From Oscillospiraceae bacterium (GTDB lineage: Bacteria; Bacillota; Clostridia; Oscillospirales; Ruminococcaceae): DNA of 8,264 bases. The notes beneath the pieces are model-generated. The model did no database searches and had not been told where the DNA came from. It worked only from the letters and a program-made list of their open reading frames with translations. The first letter of the stretch is position 1. Each line of letters opens with the position of its first letter. Position numbers and translations under genes: made by a program. The stretch is from contig JAITVF010000150.1 in assembly GCA_031285945.1 (NCBI GenBank), forward strand, positions 1-8,264, in the 5' to 3' direction. Positions 1-7,201 of the stretch are shown one piece after another.

Positions 1-2994
1 GGCTACGCGAGGAGCGACCAGGTTGAAGGGGTGGCCCAGTTCGCGGTAAGGGGCGGGCTGATGGACTTTTTTCCGCCACACGCGCAGGCGCCATACCGGG
101 TGGAATTCTGGGGGGACGAGATCGACACCATATCAACCTTCGATCCGGCGACCCAGCGCCGCGTCGCCGCTGTAGAAAAGGCTGAGATAGTCCCGGCGAG
201 GGAGGCTCTCTTCGACAGCCCCGCCGCCTTCGCAAGGCTTGCGCGAGAGAAAAAAGCGTCCCTTAAGGGAAAGTACGGCGCACTCGCCGCCGAACAGATC
301 GAAAACGATCTTATAACGCTTGAGGAATACGGCGACCTACCCACTCTGGATAAATATCTGCCCCTTCTCTACGAAAAACCGGCCACCGTTTTCGATTATG
401 TAAAGGGCGGGCTATTATTCGTCTGCGAGCCGGTGAGCGTAAAGGAAACCCTTAAAAACGCGGCCTTTCAGATTCAGGAGGATACCCGCGAGCTTTTGGA
501 GAGGGGGGTAATCTTTCCCGGCTGCGACACCTTCGGGATAGATTTTGTGGATGTGCTCTCACATATACAAAGAGAGAACACCGTACTCCTGGATTCCTTT
601 ACCCGCTCTTTAAACGAGATTTCGCTTAGGGAGCTTTATTCCTCAAACGCGATACAGCTTTCGGCGTGGAGCGGGGAGTACCGATTTTTAAAAGAGGACG
701 TCGATTCTTATCTTGAGCGGGAATATTGCGTGGTTATCTTTGGCGGGGCCGCAAGGGCCTGCGCCGCCCTGCTCGGCGACCTTTTGGCCGACGGCGTTCC
801 GGCCTCGGTGGTGGAGGACATGGCCAGGGTCGTTCCCGGCAGGGTCTTTATAATAGGTGAAACGCTGAGCGCCGGTATGGAATACCCCGACATAAAGCTT
901 GCCATAATCACCCGGTCAAAGGCGGCGCCCTTAAAGCAGCGCAAGACAAGGCGCCCCGGCAAGGGGGAAAAGAAGATCCGCCGCCTCTCCGACCTTACGG
1001 CGGGGGATTACGTGGTCCACTCGGCCCACGGCATCGGCGTGTTCGAGGGCGTGGTCAAGCGGGATATCCACGGTGTTATAAAGGATTACCTGAAAATTCG
1101 CTATGCCGGTACCGACATGCTCTTTGTTCCTGTAACGCAGCTCGACCTTGTAAGCAAGTATATCGGCGGCGGCGGCGAAAACGCAAGAGTTCACCTAAAC
1201 AAGCTGAACTCCGCAGAGTGGCAAAAGACCCGCGCAAAAGTCAAGGCGGCCGTGAAGGATATGGCAAAGGAGCTGACGGCCCTGTATGCCCGCAGGATGA
1301 CGGCGGAGGGCTACGCCTTTTCGGAGGACGACGATTTCCAGCGGGATTTCGAGACCCGATTCCCCTTTGAGGAGACAGAGGATCAGCTGCGCTGCGTAGA
1401 CGAGATAAAAAAGGATATGCACCGCCCCTCCCCCATGGACAGGCTCCTCTGCGGGGACGTGGGCTTCGGCAAAACCGAGGTCGCCCTGCGGGGAATCTTT
1501 AAGTGCGTACTCGACGGCAAGCAGTGCGCGGTCCTTGTTCCCACCACGATACTCGCCTGGCAGCACTACCAGACCTTTTTGCAGCGGCTTGAGGGCTTTC
1601 CCGTAACTGTGGAGCTGCTTTCCCGCTTCAAGAGCAAAAAGGAGCAGGAGGATATAATAAGGCGTATAAAGGAGGGCGGGGTGGATGTTGTGATCGGCAC
1701 CCACCGCCTGGTTCAGAAGGACGTTGAGTTTAAGGATCTGGGGCTTTGCGTCATAGACGAGGAGCAGCGCTTTGGCGTGGCCCACAAAGAAAAGTTCAAG
1801 CAGATGCGGGGCAGCGTGGATGTGCTCACCCTTTCGGCGACCCCCATACCAAGAACCCTTAATATGGCTATGAGCGGAATACGGGATATGTCTATCATAG
1901 AAGAGGCCCCCCAGGACCGGGTGCCGGTGCAGACCTATGTCCTTGAGCACGACGACGGCGTAATAGCCCAGGCAATCCGCAAGGAGCTGCGCAGGGGCGG
2001 GCAGGTTTTTTACCTCCACAACCGCATCGATACTATAGACTCGAGGGCGGCGAGGCTTCATGAGATGATCCCCGAGGCCAGGATAATGACCGCCCACGGC
2101 AAAATAGGCGAGGAGAGGCTGTCGGGAATATGGCAGAAGCTTCTTGAGCACGAAATCGACGTCCTCTGCTGCACCACCATAATCGAAACGGGGGTGGACG
2201 TTCCCAACTGCAATACCCTCATAATCGAGGACGCCGACCATATGGGCCTCGCGCAGCTATATCAGCTGCGTGGCCGGGTGGGGCGCAGCTCGAGGCGGGC
2301 CTACGCCTATCTTACATTCCGGCGGGGTAAGGCCTTAACCGACGTAGCGGCCAAAAGGCTTTCGACCATACGGGACTTCACAACCTTCGGCTCGGGCATT
2401 GAGATTGCGAGAAGAGATCTTGAAATAAGGGGCGCCGGCAACTTTTTGGGTGCGCAGCAGCACGGCCAGATGGGCGCGGTGGGCTACGACCTTTACCTAA
2501 AGCTCCTTTCCGACGCGGTGGCGGAGGAATCGGGGCAGGCGGAAAAGAGGCCCTATACCGAGTGCATGATCGACATAAGAATGGACGCCCACATCCCCGA
2601 GAGCTATATAGAGAATCTTTCACAGCGAATAGATATCTACAAGAAGATCGCCTCGGTGGAAACTCCCGAGGACGTGCTCGACCTCAACGACGAGCTCATC
2701 GACCGCTTCGGCGAGCCGCCGCCCGCCGTGGGCGGGCTTGTGGAGGTGGCGCTTATCCGCAACACCGCGTCCATGCTGGGCTTTAAGGAAATTCGCCAGA
2801 CCGACGACCGGGTTTTACTTTACCCCGAAACGCTGGATATGGAGCTGGCCGCCGGACTTGCCTCCGAGATGAAGGGAAAGGTGCTGGTAAACCCCGGCAG
2901 CAAGCCCTATCTCGCCGTGCTGGTGGGAAAAAACACCGCGCCCCTCGACGTTGTGCGGGACACTCTGGCAATAATGCAAAGGCTGAGGCGGTAG
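1..2994 (+). CDS. mfd: Transcription-repair coupling factor Mfd, 5' end missing
   Basis: Mfd is a DNA translocase that pushes stalled RNA polymerase off damaged template and recruits UvrA for nucleotide excision repair. The frame is open from base 1, and the first codons (GYARSDQVEG) already match the family's UvrB-like N-terminal module, so the true start lies upstream. 997 residues remain; full-length Mfd is usually about 1,150, so roughly 150 are missing. In the partial protein: UvrB-like module to about 300; polymerase-interacting CarD-like domain about 327-390 (GDYVVHSAHGIGVFEG); Walker A GDVGFGKT about 475-482 with K481; DEEQ box 586-589; LSATPIPRTL 611-620; RGRVGR 757-762; the translocation (TRG) motif GAGNFLGAQQHGQMG from 811; and the C-terminal regulatory domain from about 850. 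All helicase motifs are intact and no frameshift is seen. The TAG stop lies inside a hairpin shared with the convergent kinase gene. Identification is firm. Confidence 0.97.
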   Translation, partial: GYARSDQVEGVAQFAVRGGLMDFFPPHAQAPYRVEFWGDEIDTISTFDPATQRRVAAVEKAEIVPAREALFDSPAAFARLAREKKASLKGKYGALAAEQIENDLITLEEYGDLPTLDKYLPLLYEKPATVFDYVKGGLLFVCEPVSVKETLKNAAFQIQEDTRELLERGVIFPGCDTFGIDFVDVLSHIQRENTVLLDSFTRSLNEISLRELYSSNAIQLSAWSGEYRFLKEDVDSYLEREYCVVIFGGAARACAALLGDLLADGVPASVVEDMARVVPGRVFIIGETLSAGMEYPDIKLAIITRSKAAPLKQRKTRRPGKGEKKIRRLSDLTAGDYVVHSAHGIGVFEGVVKRDIHGVIKDYLKIRYAGTDMLFVPVTQLDLVSKYIGGGGENARVHLNKLNSAEWQKTRAKVKAAVKDMAKELTALYARRMTAEGYAFSEDDDFQRDFETRFPFEETEDQLRCVDEIKKDMHRPSPMDRLLCGDVGFGKTEVALRGIFKCVLDGKQCAVLVPTTILAWQHYQTFLQRLEGFPVTVELLSRFKSKKEQEDIIRRIKEGGVDVVIGTHRLVQKDVEFKDLGLCVIDEEQRFGVAHKEKFKQMRGSVDVLTLSATPIPRTLNMAMSGIRDMSIIEEAPQDRVPVQTYVLEHDDGVIAQAIRKELRRGGQVFYLHNRIDTIDSRAARLHEMIPEARIMTAHGKIGEERLSGIWQKLLEHEIDVLCCTTIIETGVDVPNCNTLIIEDADHMGLAQLYQLRGRVGRSSRRAYAYLTFRRGKALTDVAAKRLSTIRDFTTFGSGIEIARRDLEIRGAGNFLGAQQHGQMGAVGYDLYLKLLSDAVAEESGQAEKRPYTECMIDIRMDAHIPESYIENLSQRIDIYKKIASVETPEDVLDLNDELIDRFGEPPPAVGGLVEVALIRNTASMLGFKEIRQTDDRVLLYPETLDMELAAGLASEMKGKVLVNPGSKPYLAVLVGKNTAPLDVVRDTLAIMQRLRR

Positions 2995-3012
2995 AGATTC
3001 CGCTTCTCAGCC
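2981..3012. terminator. Hairpin between convergent mfd and kinase genes, possible bidirectional terminator
   Basis: GGCTGAG+GCGG (2981-2991) pairs with CCGC+CTCAGCC (3000-3012). This gives 11 G/C-rich base pairs with a two-base TT bulge and an 8-base loop that contains the mfd stop codon. On the + strand it is followed only by TTAACG, a weak U tract. On the - strand it is followed by TTTGCATTAT, which is better suited to ending the kinase transcript. The position between two convergent genes supports a shared terminator, but neither tail is a classic T run. Confidence 0.55.
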
Positions 3013-3025
3013 TTAACGCCAACGG

Positions 3026-4966
3026 TTACAGGCTACAGGCCCAGCATGGAAGGCGGATATGCGCCTTAAAGAGGTCGCCGTCAGCCGAGATGGAAAAGCT
3101 TCCCTTCATAAGCTCAACCAGGCTTCTCGCTATGTTGAGCCCAAGACCGCTGCCCTCGGTCGCGCGGGAGGCGTCGCCACGGACAAAACGCTCCATAAGC
3201 TCGTCGGCGTCTATATTAAGCCGCTCCTTCGAGATGTTCTTTATAAGAATTCCAACCTGATCGTCAAGCCTGTAAACGTTAAAGTAAACCCGCGTGCCGG
3301 GCAGTGAATACTTGCAGGCGTTGTTTAGCAGGTTGTCGATAACCCGCCACAAAAGCCTTCCGTCCGCCATAACATACAGCTCGGCCTCGGGCGCGGTAAT
3401 CACCGTCTCGAGATTTCCCTGGGCGAGCTTTTCCTCGTATTCACCGAGGCCCTGCTGCAAAAGCTCACAGACGCCGGTCTTTTCGAGAGAAAGATTTACC
3501 ATACCGGCCGAAGCCTTTGAGGCCTCGACAAGATCCTCGGTCAGCTTTCTGAGCCTCGCCGACTGGCGCTTTAAAACCTCTACGTATTCCTGCGGCTGCC
3601 CGGTGAGGCTTTCTTTATCAAGCAGATCCACATAGTTGATGATAGAGGTCAGGGGCGTTTTAATGTCGTGTGATACGTTTGTGATAAGCTCTGTCTTAAG
3701 CCGCTCGCTGCGCATACGCTGCTCGAGCGCTATCGACATCCCCTCCCCTATCCGCCCCAGGCGCTCGGCGTGGGTTTTAAAGTCGGCGAACATGCGGGCC
3801 GTATCCACCCTGAAATCGAGCTCCCCTTCAGCCAGGCGTTTAGCGCCGTCCTGAAGCCTTTGCAGGTTAACGGCTATAACGCAGAGCCCGGCAAGGAGCA
3901 AAAAATTAAAAATAGCTCCCAGGAAAAAGAAGAAGGGCCCGCCCCCCGTAAAAAATCCAGCCGCTAAGCATACGTTGATAAGCTGCGCCGCTATAAAAGC
4001 AAACCCCGCCTTAAAGGTTACCCGCGCGTTTTTAACGATCATGCCGGCGGTATCGGTAACGGCGGAGCAGACTCTCTTTATGCCGCCATATAAGGTGCGC
4101 CAGCTTCTGTAAACCAGAGTGTTCTTAAAAATCCCGCCCGCCTTCGCGCGGGCCGCAATAGTAAGGAGCGCGGCAAGCCCCATAAGATAGCAGAGGGTAG
4201 GTATAATTACGGCGACTACGCCGTGAAGGCCGGTGCCATAAAAAAGGCCGTCTATAGTCGAAATCAGAAAAACAATGAATAACCCGTCCGCCAAAAGGTA
4301 AAAATCCAAAGGGACGCGGTCGAGCCCGTTTAGCGTGATCTCGGCGGAATCGCCCCGACGGCCGGCGGAGAGGCATAGAACTACGACGGTGACAAGCAGC
4401 CCAGCCGCGCAAACGCCGAGAAGCAGCGATATCATATCCTGTTCGGCGGCCAGCCGGTCAAAGATGTTTTTATCCTCCCAAAACTCATCGGCGGCGGTCA
4501 GGGGCGAGGATACATAGCATTCCACCACAAGGTCGGCGTAGTGGTATCTCATGTGAAATCCCGCCCGCTCAGGGATATAGCTTTCAAGAAGTACTGTTTC
4601 CGAACGCTGAGCCTCTTGGGTTGCCGCGGAGCCGCTGTCGAACGTATCCGGCCCGGACCGCTCTTCCACTATAAGGCGAAAGCCGAGGTTTGTTTTATCG
4701 GGGCCGAACCGCTCCCGCGCCTCGGCGCTGAGCGCGGATTCATCCATCCAGTCGTTGGCGTAATACCATAGCGCAACCTCGCCGGCAATTTCCACGGTCT
4801 TGTCGTAGCACCAGGTTGAGCCGTAATAGGCCGATTCGCCGGGAAGAACATAAATGCCCGAAACCGCCGTTAGAATTGAGGCGCCGATCAGGGCCCCCGC
4901 GAAAAACACGGCTGAGAGCAAAGCGGCGATTGTCTTTGCGGTAACTGATTGCCGAAGGCGATTCAT
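3026..4966 (-). CDS. Membrane sensor histidine kinase of a two-component system
   Basis: This 646-residue kinase would autophosphorylate on a histidine and pass the phosphate to the regulator encoded just upstream. Visible parts: TM helix about 11-37; an extracytoplasmic domain about 38-177; further hydrophobic helices about 178-199, 222-243, 248-272, 320-343 and 345-367; a HAMP-like segment about 365-389; the H box NVSHDIKTPLTS with phospho-acceptor H433; the N box DNLLNNACKY with N545 and N549; and the G2 box GSGLGL at 605-610. The G1 position, normally DxGxG, reads KNIS (576-579), so the usual adenine-binding aspartate is absent. I recall this variant in a group of Clostridia kinases, so it need not mean inactivity. 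The ATG lies 7 bases after the regulator stop, and its GAAGGG ribosome site sits in the regulator's last codons (9-base spacer), suggesting translational coupling. The ligand is unknown; no specific symbol is justified. Confidence 0.93.
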   Translation of the reverse strand: MNRLRQSVTAKTIAALLSAVFFAGALIGASILTAVSGIYVLPGESAYYGSTWCYDKTVEIAGEVALWYYANDWMDESALSAEARERFGPDKTNLGFRLIVEERSGPDTFDSGSAATQEAQRSETVLLESYIPERAGFHMRYHYADLVVECYVSSPLTAADEFWEDKNIFDRLAAEQDMISLLLGVCAAGLLVTVVVLCLSAGRRGDSAEITLNGLDRVPLDFYLLADGLFIVFLISTIDGLFYGTGLHGVVAVIIPTLCYLMGLAALLTIAARAKAGGIFKNTLVYRSWRTLYGGIKRVCSAVTDTAGMIVKNARVTFKAGFAFIAAQLINVCLAAGFFTGGGPFFFFLGAIFNFLLLAGLCVIAVNLQRLQDGAKRLAEGELDFRVDTARMFADFKTHAERLGRIGEGMSIALEQRMRSERLKTELITNVSHDIKTPLTSIINYVDLLDKESLTGQPQEYVEVLKRQSARLRKLTEDLVEASKASAGMVNLSLEKTGVCELLQQGLGEYEEKLAQGNLETVITAPEAELYVMADGRLLWRVIDNLLNNACKYSLPGTRVYFNVYRLDDQVGILIKNISKERLNIDADELMERFVRGDASRATEGSGLGLNIARSLVELMKGSFSISADGDLFKAHIRLPCWACSL

Positions 4967-4972
4967 AAAGCC

Positions 4973-5665
4973 TTACCCTTCTTTTTCAAATTTATAGCCG
5001 AGCCCCCACACCACCTTGAGATACCGGGGCTCCGAGGGGTTGATCTCAATCTTTTCCCGCAGGTGCCTTATGTGAACGGCCACGGCGTTTTCGGAGCCGT
5101 AGGCGCTTTCGTTCCACACCTGCTCGTAGATCTGAGCCGAGGAGTAAACCCTTCCCGGGCTTTTCATCAGCAGCAGCAGGATGTTATATTCTATGGGGGT
5201 AAGGGCGGCGGGCTCGCCGTCAACCCTTACGGTTTTTGCCTCGTCGTCAAGCTCCACGCCCCCTATGCGGAATACGCTTGATTTCTTGGCCATGCCGCCA
5301 AGGCTCACGTACCGCCTGAGCTGGCTCTTGACCCTGGCGATTACCTCCACCGGGTTAAAGGGCTTTGTTATATAGTCGTCGGCGCCTATGTTGAGCCCCA
5401 ATATCTTGTCGGAGTCCTCGCTTTTGGCCGTAAGCAGAATTATAGGGATGTTGTAGTCCTCCCTGAGTCTGGCGGTGGCTTTTATTCCGTCGAGCTCAGG
5501 CATCATGATATCCATAAGTATAAGATGGATATCCTCTCTGCGAACGGTTTCGATCGCCCCCTTGCCGGTATAGGCTTCAAAGATGCGGTAGCCCTCGCTG
5601 CCAAGATAAATCCTCAAGGCCGCGACTATATCCTTTTCGTCGTCGCAGATTAAAATGTTCGGCAT
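4973..5665 (-). CDS. OmpR/PhoB-family response regulator
   Basis: This 230-residue DNA-binding regulator is the evident partner of the downstream kinase. The receiver domain (about 1-120) carries the full active site: acidic pair D8/D9, phospho-acceptor D52 (LMDIMMPELDG), T79 and K101 (TKPF). The C-terminal half (about 131-230) is a winged-helix domain with LTPIEYNILLLLM, the recognition-helix region AVAVHIRHLREKIE and the ending VWGLGYKFE, typical of the OmpR/PhoB class. I chose the start at MPNIL because a G-rich ribosome site (GGGGGGA) lies 8 bases before it; the ATG three codons upstream overlaps that site and has no usable spacing. It is the first gene of a two-gene operon. Upstream TTAA repeats with 11-base spacing make autoregulation likely. 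No specific family member (VanR-, PhoP- or similar) can be named from sequence alone. Confidence 0.95.
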   Translation of the reverse strand: MPNILICDDEKDIVAALRIYLGSEGYRIFEAYTGKGAIETVRREDIHLILMDIMMPELDGIKATARLREDYNIPIILLTAKSEDSDKILGLNIGADDYITKPFNPVEVIARVKSQLRRYVSLGGMAKKSSVFRIGGVELDDEAKTVRVDGEPAALTPIEYNILLLLMKSPGRVYSSAQIYEQVWNESAYGSENAVAVHIRHLREKIEINPSEPRYLKVVWGLGYKFEKEG

Positions 5666-5673
5666 ACTTCCCA

Positions 5674-5680
5674 TCCCCCC
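5674..5680 (-). promoter_or_regulatory. Ribosome binding site that sets the regulator start
   Basis: On the - strand this reads GGGGGGA, 8 bases before the ATG at 5663-5665. An in-frame ATG at 5672-5674 overlaps it and could add only three residues (MGS). The spacing favours the downstream ATG. Confidence 0.6.
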
Positions 5681-5686
5681 AAATGC

Positions 5687-5714
5687 AGTATAACAAGCTT
5701 TTCTTTAGGATTAA
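5687..5714 (-). promoter_or_regulatory. Probable promoter of the two-component operon
   Basis: The - strand shows TATACT at 5687-5692, a 5-of-6 match to the -10 consensus, about 20 bases upstream of the regulator start codon. The hexamer 17 bases further upstream is TTTAAT, a poor -35 box. TTAA at 5711-5714 sits at that -35 position and begins a series of TTAA repeats running upstream. A good -10 with a poor -35 next to repeats suits an activator-dependent promoter, possibly autoregulated. The transcription start would be near 5680. Confidence 0.5.
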
Positions 5715-5791
5715 AGGCTTAAATTCTTTAAGATTTTCTTAAACGGCTTTCTCTTAATGGAACCTTAATGTTTTAGGGGCTTTTCTCTTAA
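5711..5791. promoter_or_regulatory. Cluster of TTAA direct repeats, likely OmpR-family binding sites
   Basis: TTAA occurs at 5711, 5719, 5728, 5739, 5754, 5765 and 5788, seven times in 81 bases. Two pairs have exactly 11-base spacing: 5728/5739, and 5754/5765, where the repeat is a perfect TTAATG-GAACC-TTAATG. Direct half-sites about one helical turn apart are the usual target layout for OmpR/PhoB-family dimers. A longer repeat, GGCTTTCTCTTAATGGAA (5745-5762), recurs with small changes at 5778-5794. The cluster lies between the regulator and the divergent glycosyltransferase. Binding by this regulator is inference. Confidence 0.5.
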
Positions 5792-5811
5792 GGAATATTC
5801 GATATTCTAAG
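5787..5811. promoter_or_regulatory. Palindrome upstream of the glycosyltransferase gene
   Basis: GAATAT-TCG-ATATTC (5793-5807) is a perfect 6-base inverted repeat with a 3-base centre. It extends outward as CTTA (5787-5790) against TAAG (5808-5811) after a two-base AG bulge. It is not followed by a T run on either strand, so it looks more like an operator for a dimeric regulator than a terminator. It overlaps the last TTAA repeat. No confident -35/-10 pair for the glycosyltransferase was found here. Confidence 0.35.
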
Positions 5812-5869
5812 CTTGCCCCTAATTCTATACCGTTTGCAGACAAAAAACGAAAAGGACGGCTTGTTTGTT

Positions 5870-7096
5870 ATGATTGGCTTTATATCTTTTTGGGTCGGAG
5901 TTCTTATTAAGATTTTTACCGTATGGTTTATAGCGATCGGCCTCTTTGCCCTGCGCCGCCCCAAGCGCTTTGCCCAGAGGGCCCCCGCCGCCCGCTTTGC
6001 CGTGGTGGTGGCCGCCCGCAACGAGGCGGGCGTAATCGGCAGCCTTGTCGAAAGCCTTATTAAGCAGGATTATCCCGATGAGCTTTACGATGTTTTTGTC
6101 GTTCCCAACAACTGCTCCGACGATACCGCCGGGGCGGCGAGAAGAGCGGGCGCGACGGTTCTAACCTGCCCGAGGCCTGTCGGCTGCAAGGGGGACGTTT
6201 TGCGCGACACCCTCTCGTGGCTAATGTGGGAAAAGCCCCAATACGGCGCCTATATAGTGTTCGACGCCGACAATATAGCGCTGCCGGGATACCTTTCGGC
6301 CATGAACGACGCCCTTCTTGCCGGAGCGAGGGTCGTTAAGGGCAGGCTTAAGGCCGCCAATCCTTACTCGAGCTGGGTTGCGGGCTGCTACGCCATCTAT
6401 TTTGAAACCTTTCACCTTTTATACAACCGGGCCAGAATGTCCTGCGGGCTTTCGGCAAAGCTGGTGGGAACGGGCTTTTGCGTCAGCCGGGACGTACTTA
6501 TCAAAACTCATGGCTGGAACACGACTACCATGGCGGAGGACGCCGAGTTCGCGGCCATTCTCGCGGGGCTGGGCGAGCGGGTTTACTATCAGCCCGAGGC
6601 CGTATCCCTGGACGAGCAGCCCTTGGGCTTTTCCCTTTCCCTCACCCAGCGCAGGCGCTGGTGCAGCGGGATCATGCAGGCCGGGAGGCTGGCTCTCCCC
6701 TCGCTTGTTAAGGCTTTGTCTCTTAAGAACCCCTATGCCCTTGATTCGGTGATGTTTTTCCTTTCCCCTATGGCTCAGCTCCTGGCGCCTGTTCCGATTT
6801 TGCTGGGGGGATTATCCTTTGCCCTTGCCCCAACCGCCATAATCCCAGCCGCTCTCGGGCTTTTAAGGCTTATTGCCCTCTCCTGGCTTACCGCCTCGGC
6901 CACAGCGGCCGCGGTACTTATTCCCTCGGGCATGTGGGACAGGCGTATGCTTAAGGGCGTGCTAACCTACCCCATATTTATGGCCTCCTGGATTCCGTTG
7001 CAGTTCGCGGCCTTTTTTGCCCCCGCAAGGGTCTGGCGGCCCATCGCCCACAGCGCCCCGCCCCCACTGCCCGAAAGCGCCGTATCAGGGAGATGA
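5870..7096 (+). CDS. Membrane family 2 glycosyltransferase, processive polysaccharide-synthase type
   Basis: This 408-residue enzyme would move a sugar from a nucleotide-sugar donor to a growing glycan on the cytoplasmic face of the membrane. It has an N-terminal TM helix (about 2-27), a GT-A domain opening with FAVVVAARNEAGVIGSLVESL (43-63), NNCSDD (80-85), the metal-binding DAD (132-134), the catalytic-base region AEDAE with E223/D224, and QRRRW (260-264). The last motif marks processive enzymes such as hyaluronan, cellulose and poly-GlcNAc synthases. Further hydrophobic segments follow at about 290-316, 318-350 and 365-386. The ATG at 5870 opens the TM helix but stands 13 bases from AAAGGA (5851-5856); a TTG at 5861 stands only 4 bases from it, so the start could be either. 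It is divergent from the two-component operon and has no visible accessory export or modification gene. Donor and product cannot be predicted. Confidence 0.88.
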   Translation: MIGFISFWVGVLIKIFTVWFIAIGLFALRRPKRFAQRAPAARFAVVVAARNEAGVIGSLVESLIKQDYPDELYDVFVVPNNCSDDTAGAARRAGATVLTCPRPVGCKGDVLRDTLSWLMWEKPQYGAYIVFDADNIALPGYLSAMNDALLAGARVVKGRLKAANPYSSWVAGCYAIYFETFHLLYNRARMSCGLSAKLVGTGFCVSRDVLIKTHGWNTTTMAEDAEFAAILAGLGERVYYQPEAVSLDEQPLGFSLSLTQRRRWCSGIMQAGRLALPSLVKALSLKNPYALDSVMFFLSPMAQLLAPVPILLGGLSFALAPTAIIPAALGLLRLIALSWLTASATAAAVLIPSGMWDRRMLKGVLTYPIFMASWIPLQFAAFFAPARVWRPIAHSAPPPLPESAVSGR

Positions 7097-7130
7097 TCCC
7101 GGGCCAATTGATATTAGGGCTTGTTTGCGC

Positions 7131-7159
7131 TGGATTTCCCCATTGGCATGGTATATAAT
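7131..7159 (+). promoter_or_regulatory. Probable cysK promoter
   Basis: A perfect TATAAT lies at 7154-7159, 42 bases before the cysK ATG. The hexamer 17 bases upstream, TGGATT (7131-7136), is a weak -35 match (3 of 6). An expected start near 7166 gives a leader of about 36 bases, too short for a T-box or SAM riboswitch. A 6-base inverted repeat, GCCAAT (7103-7108) and ATTGGC (7142-7147), surrounds the -35 region and may be an operator or chance. Confidence 0.5.
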
Positions 7160-7201
7160 TTAAGCGTTGCATATCATCTGACGACAGAGGAGATACGGCT
7201 A

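Noticed and set aside
1165..1176. Short GGC tandem repeat in mfd
   Set aside because: Only four units, encoding a glycine stretch in a variable loop after the polymerase-interacting domain. This is ordinary for GC-rich coding DNA.
1195..2241. A 348-codon open frame on the - strand opposite mfd
   Set aside because: It lies wholly opposite the helicase core of mfd, whose motifs are unmistakable. Its translation shows no recognisable domain, and I see no convincing ribosome site. It is a codon-bias shadow.
5813..5869. N-terminal extension of the glycosyltransferase from a TTG at 5813
   Set aside because: No ribosome site precedes that TTG, and it would lie in the palindrome/control region. The added residues are charged and not family-like, while the TM helix begins at the ATG at 5870.
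6318..6752. A 144-codon open frame in another + strand frame inside the glycosyltransferase
   Set aside because: It overlaps the catalytic motifs of the real enzyme and is rich in Ser, Pro, Arg and Gly, as expected of an off-frame reading of GC-rich DNA.
7121..7201. N-terminal extension of cysK from a TTG at 7121
   Set aside because: The extension would span the TATAAT promoter. The ATG at 7202 has a good GAGGAG site and gives the normal CysK length and N-terminus.
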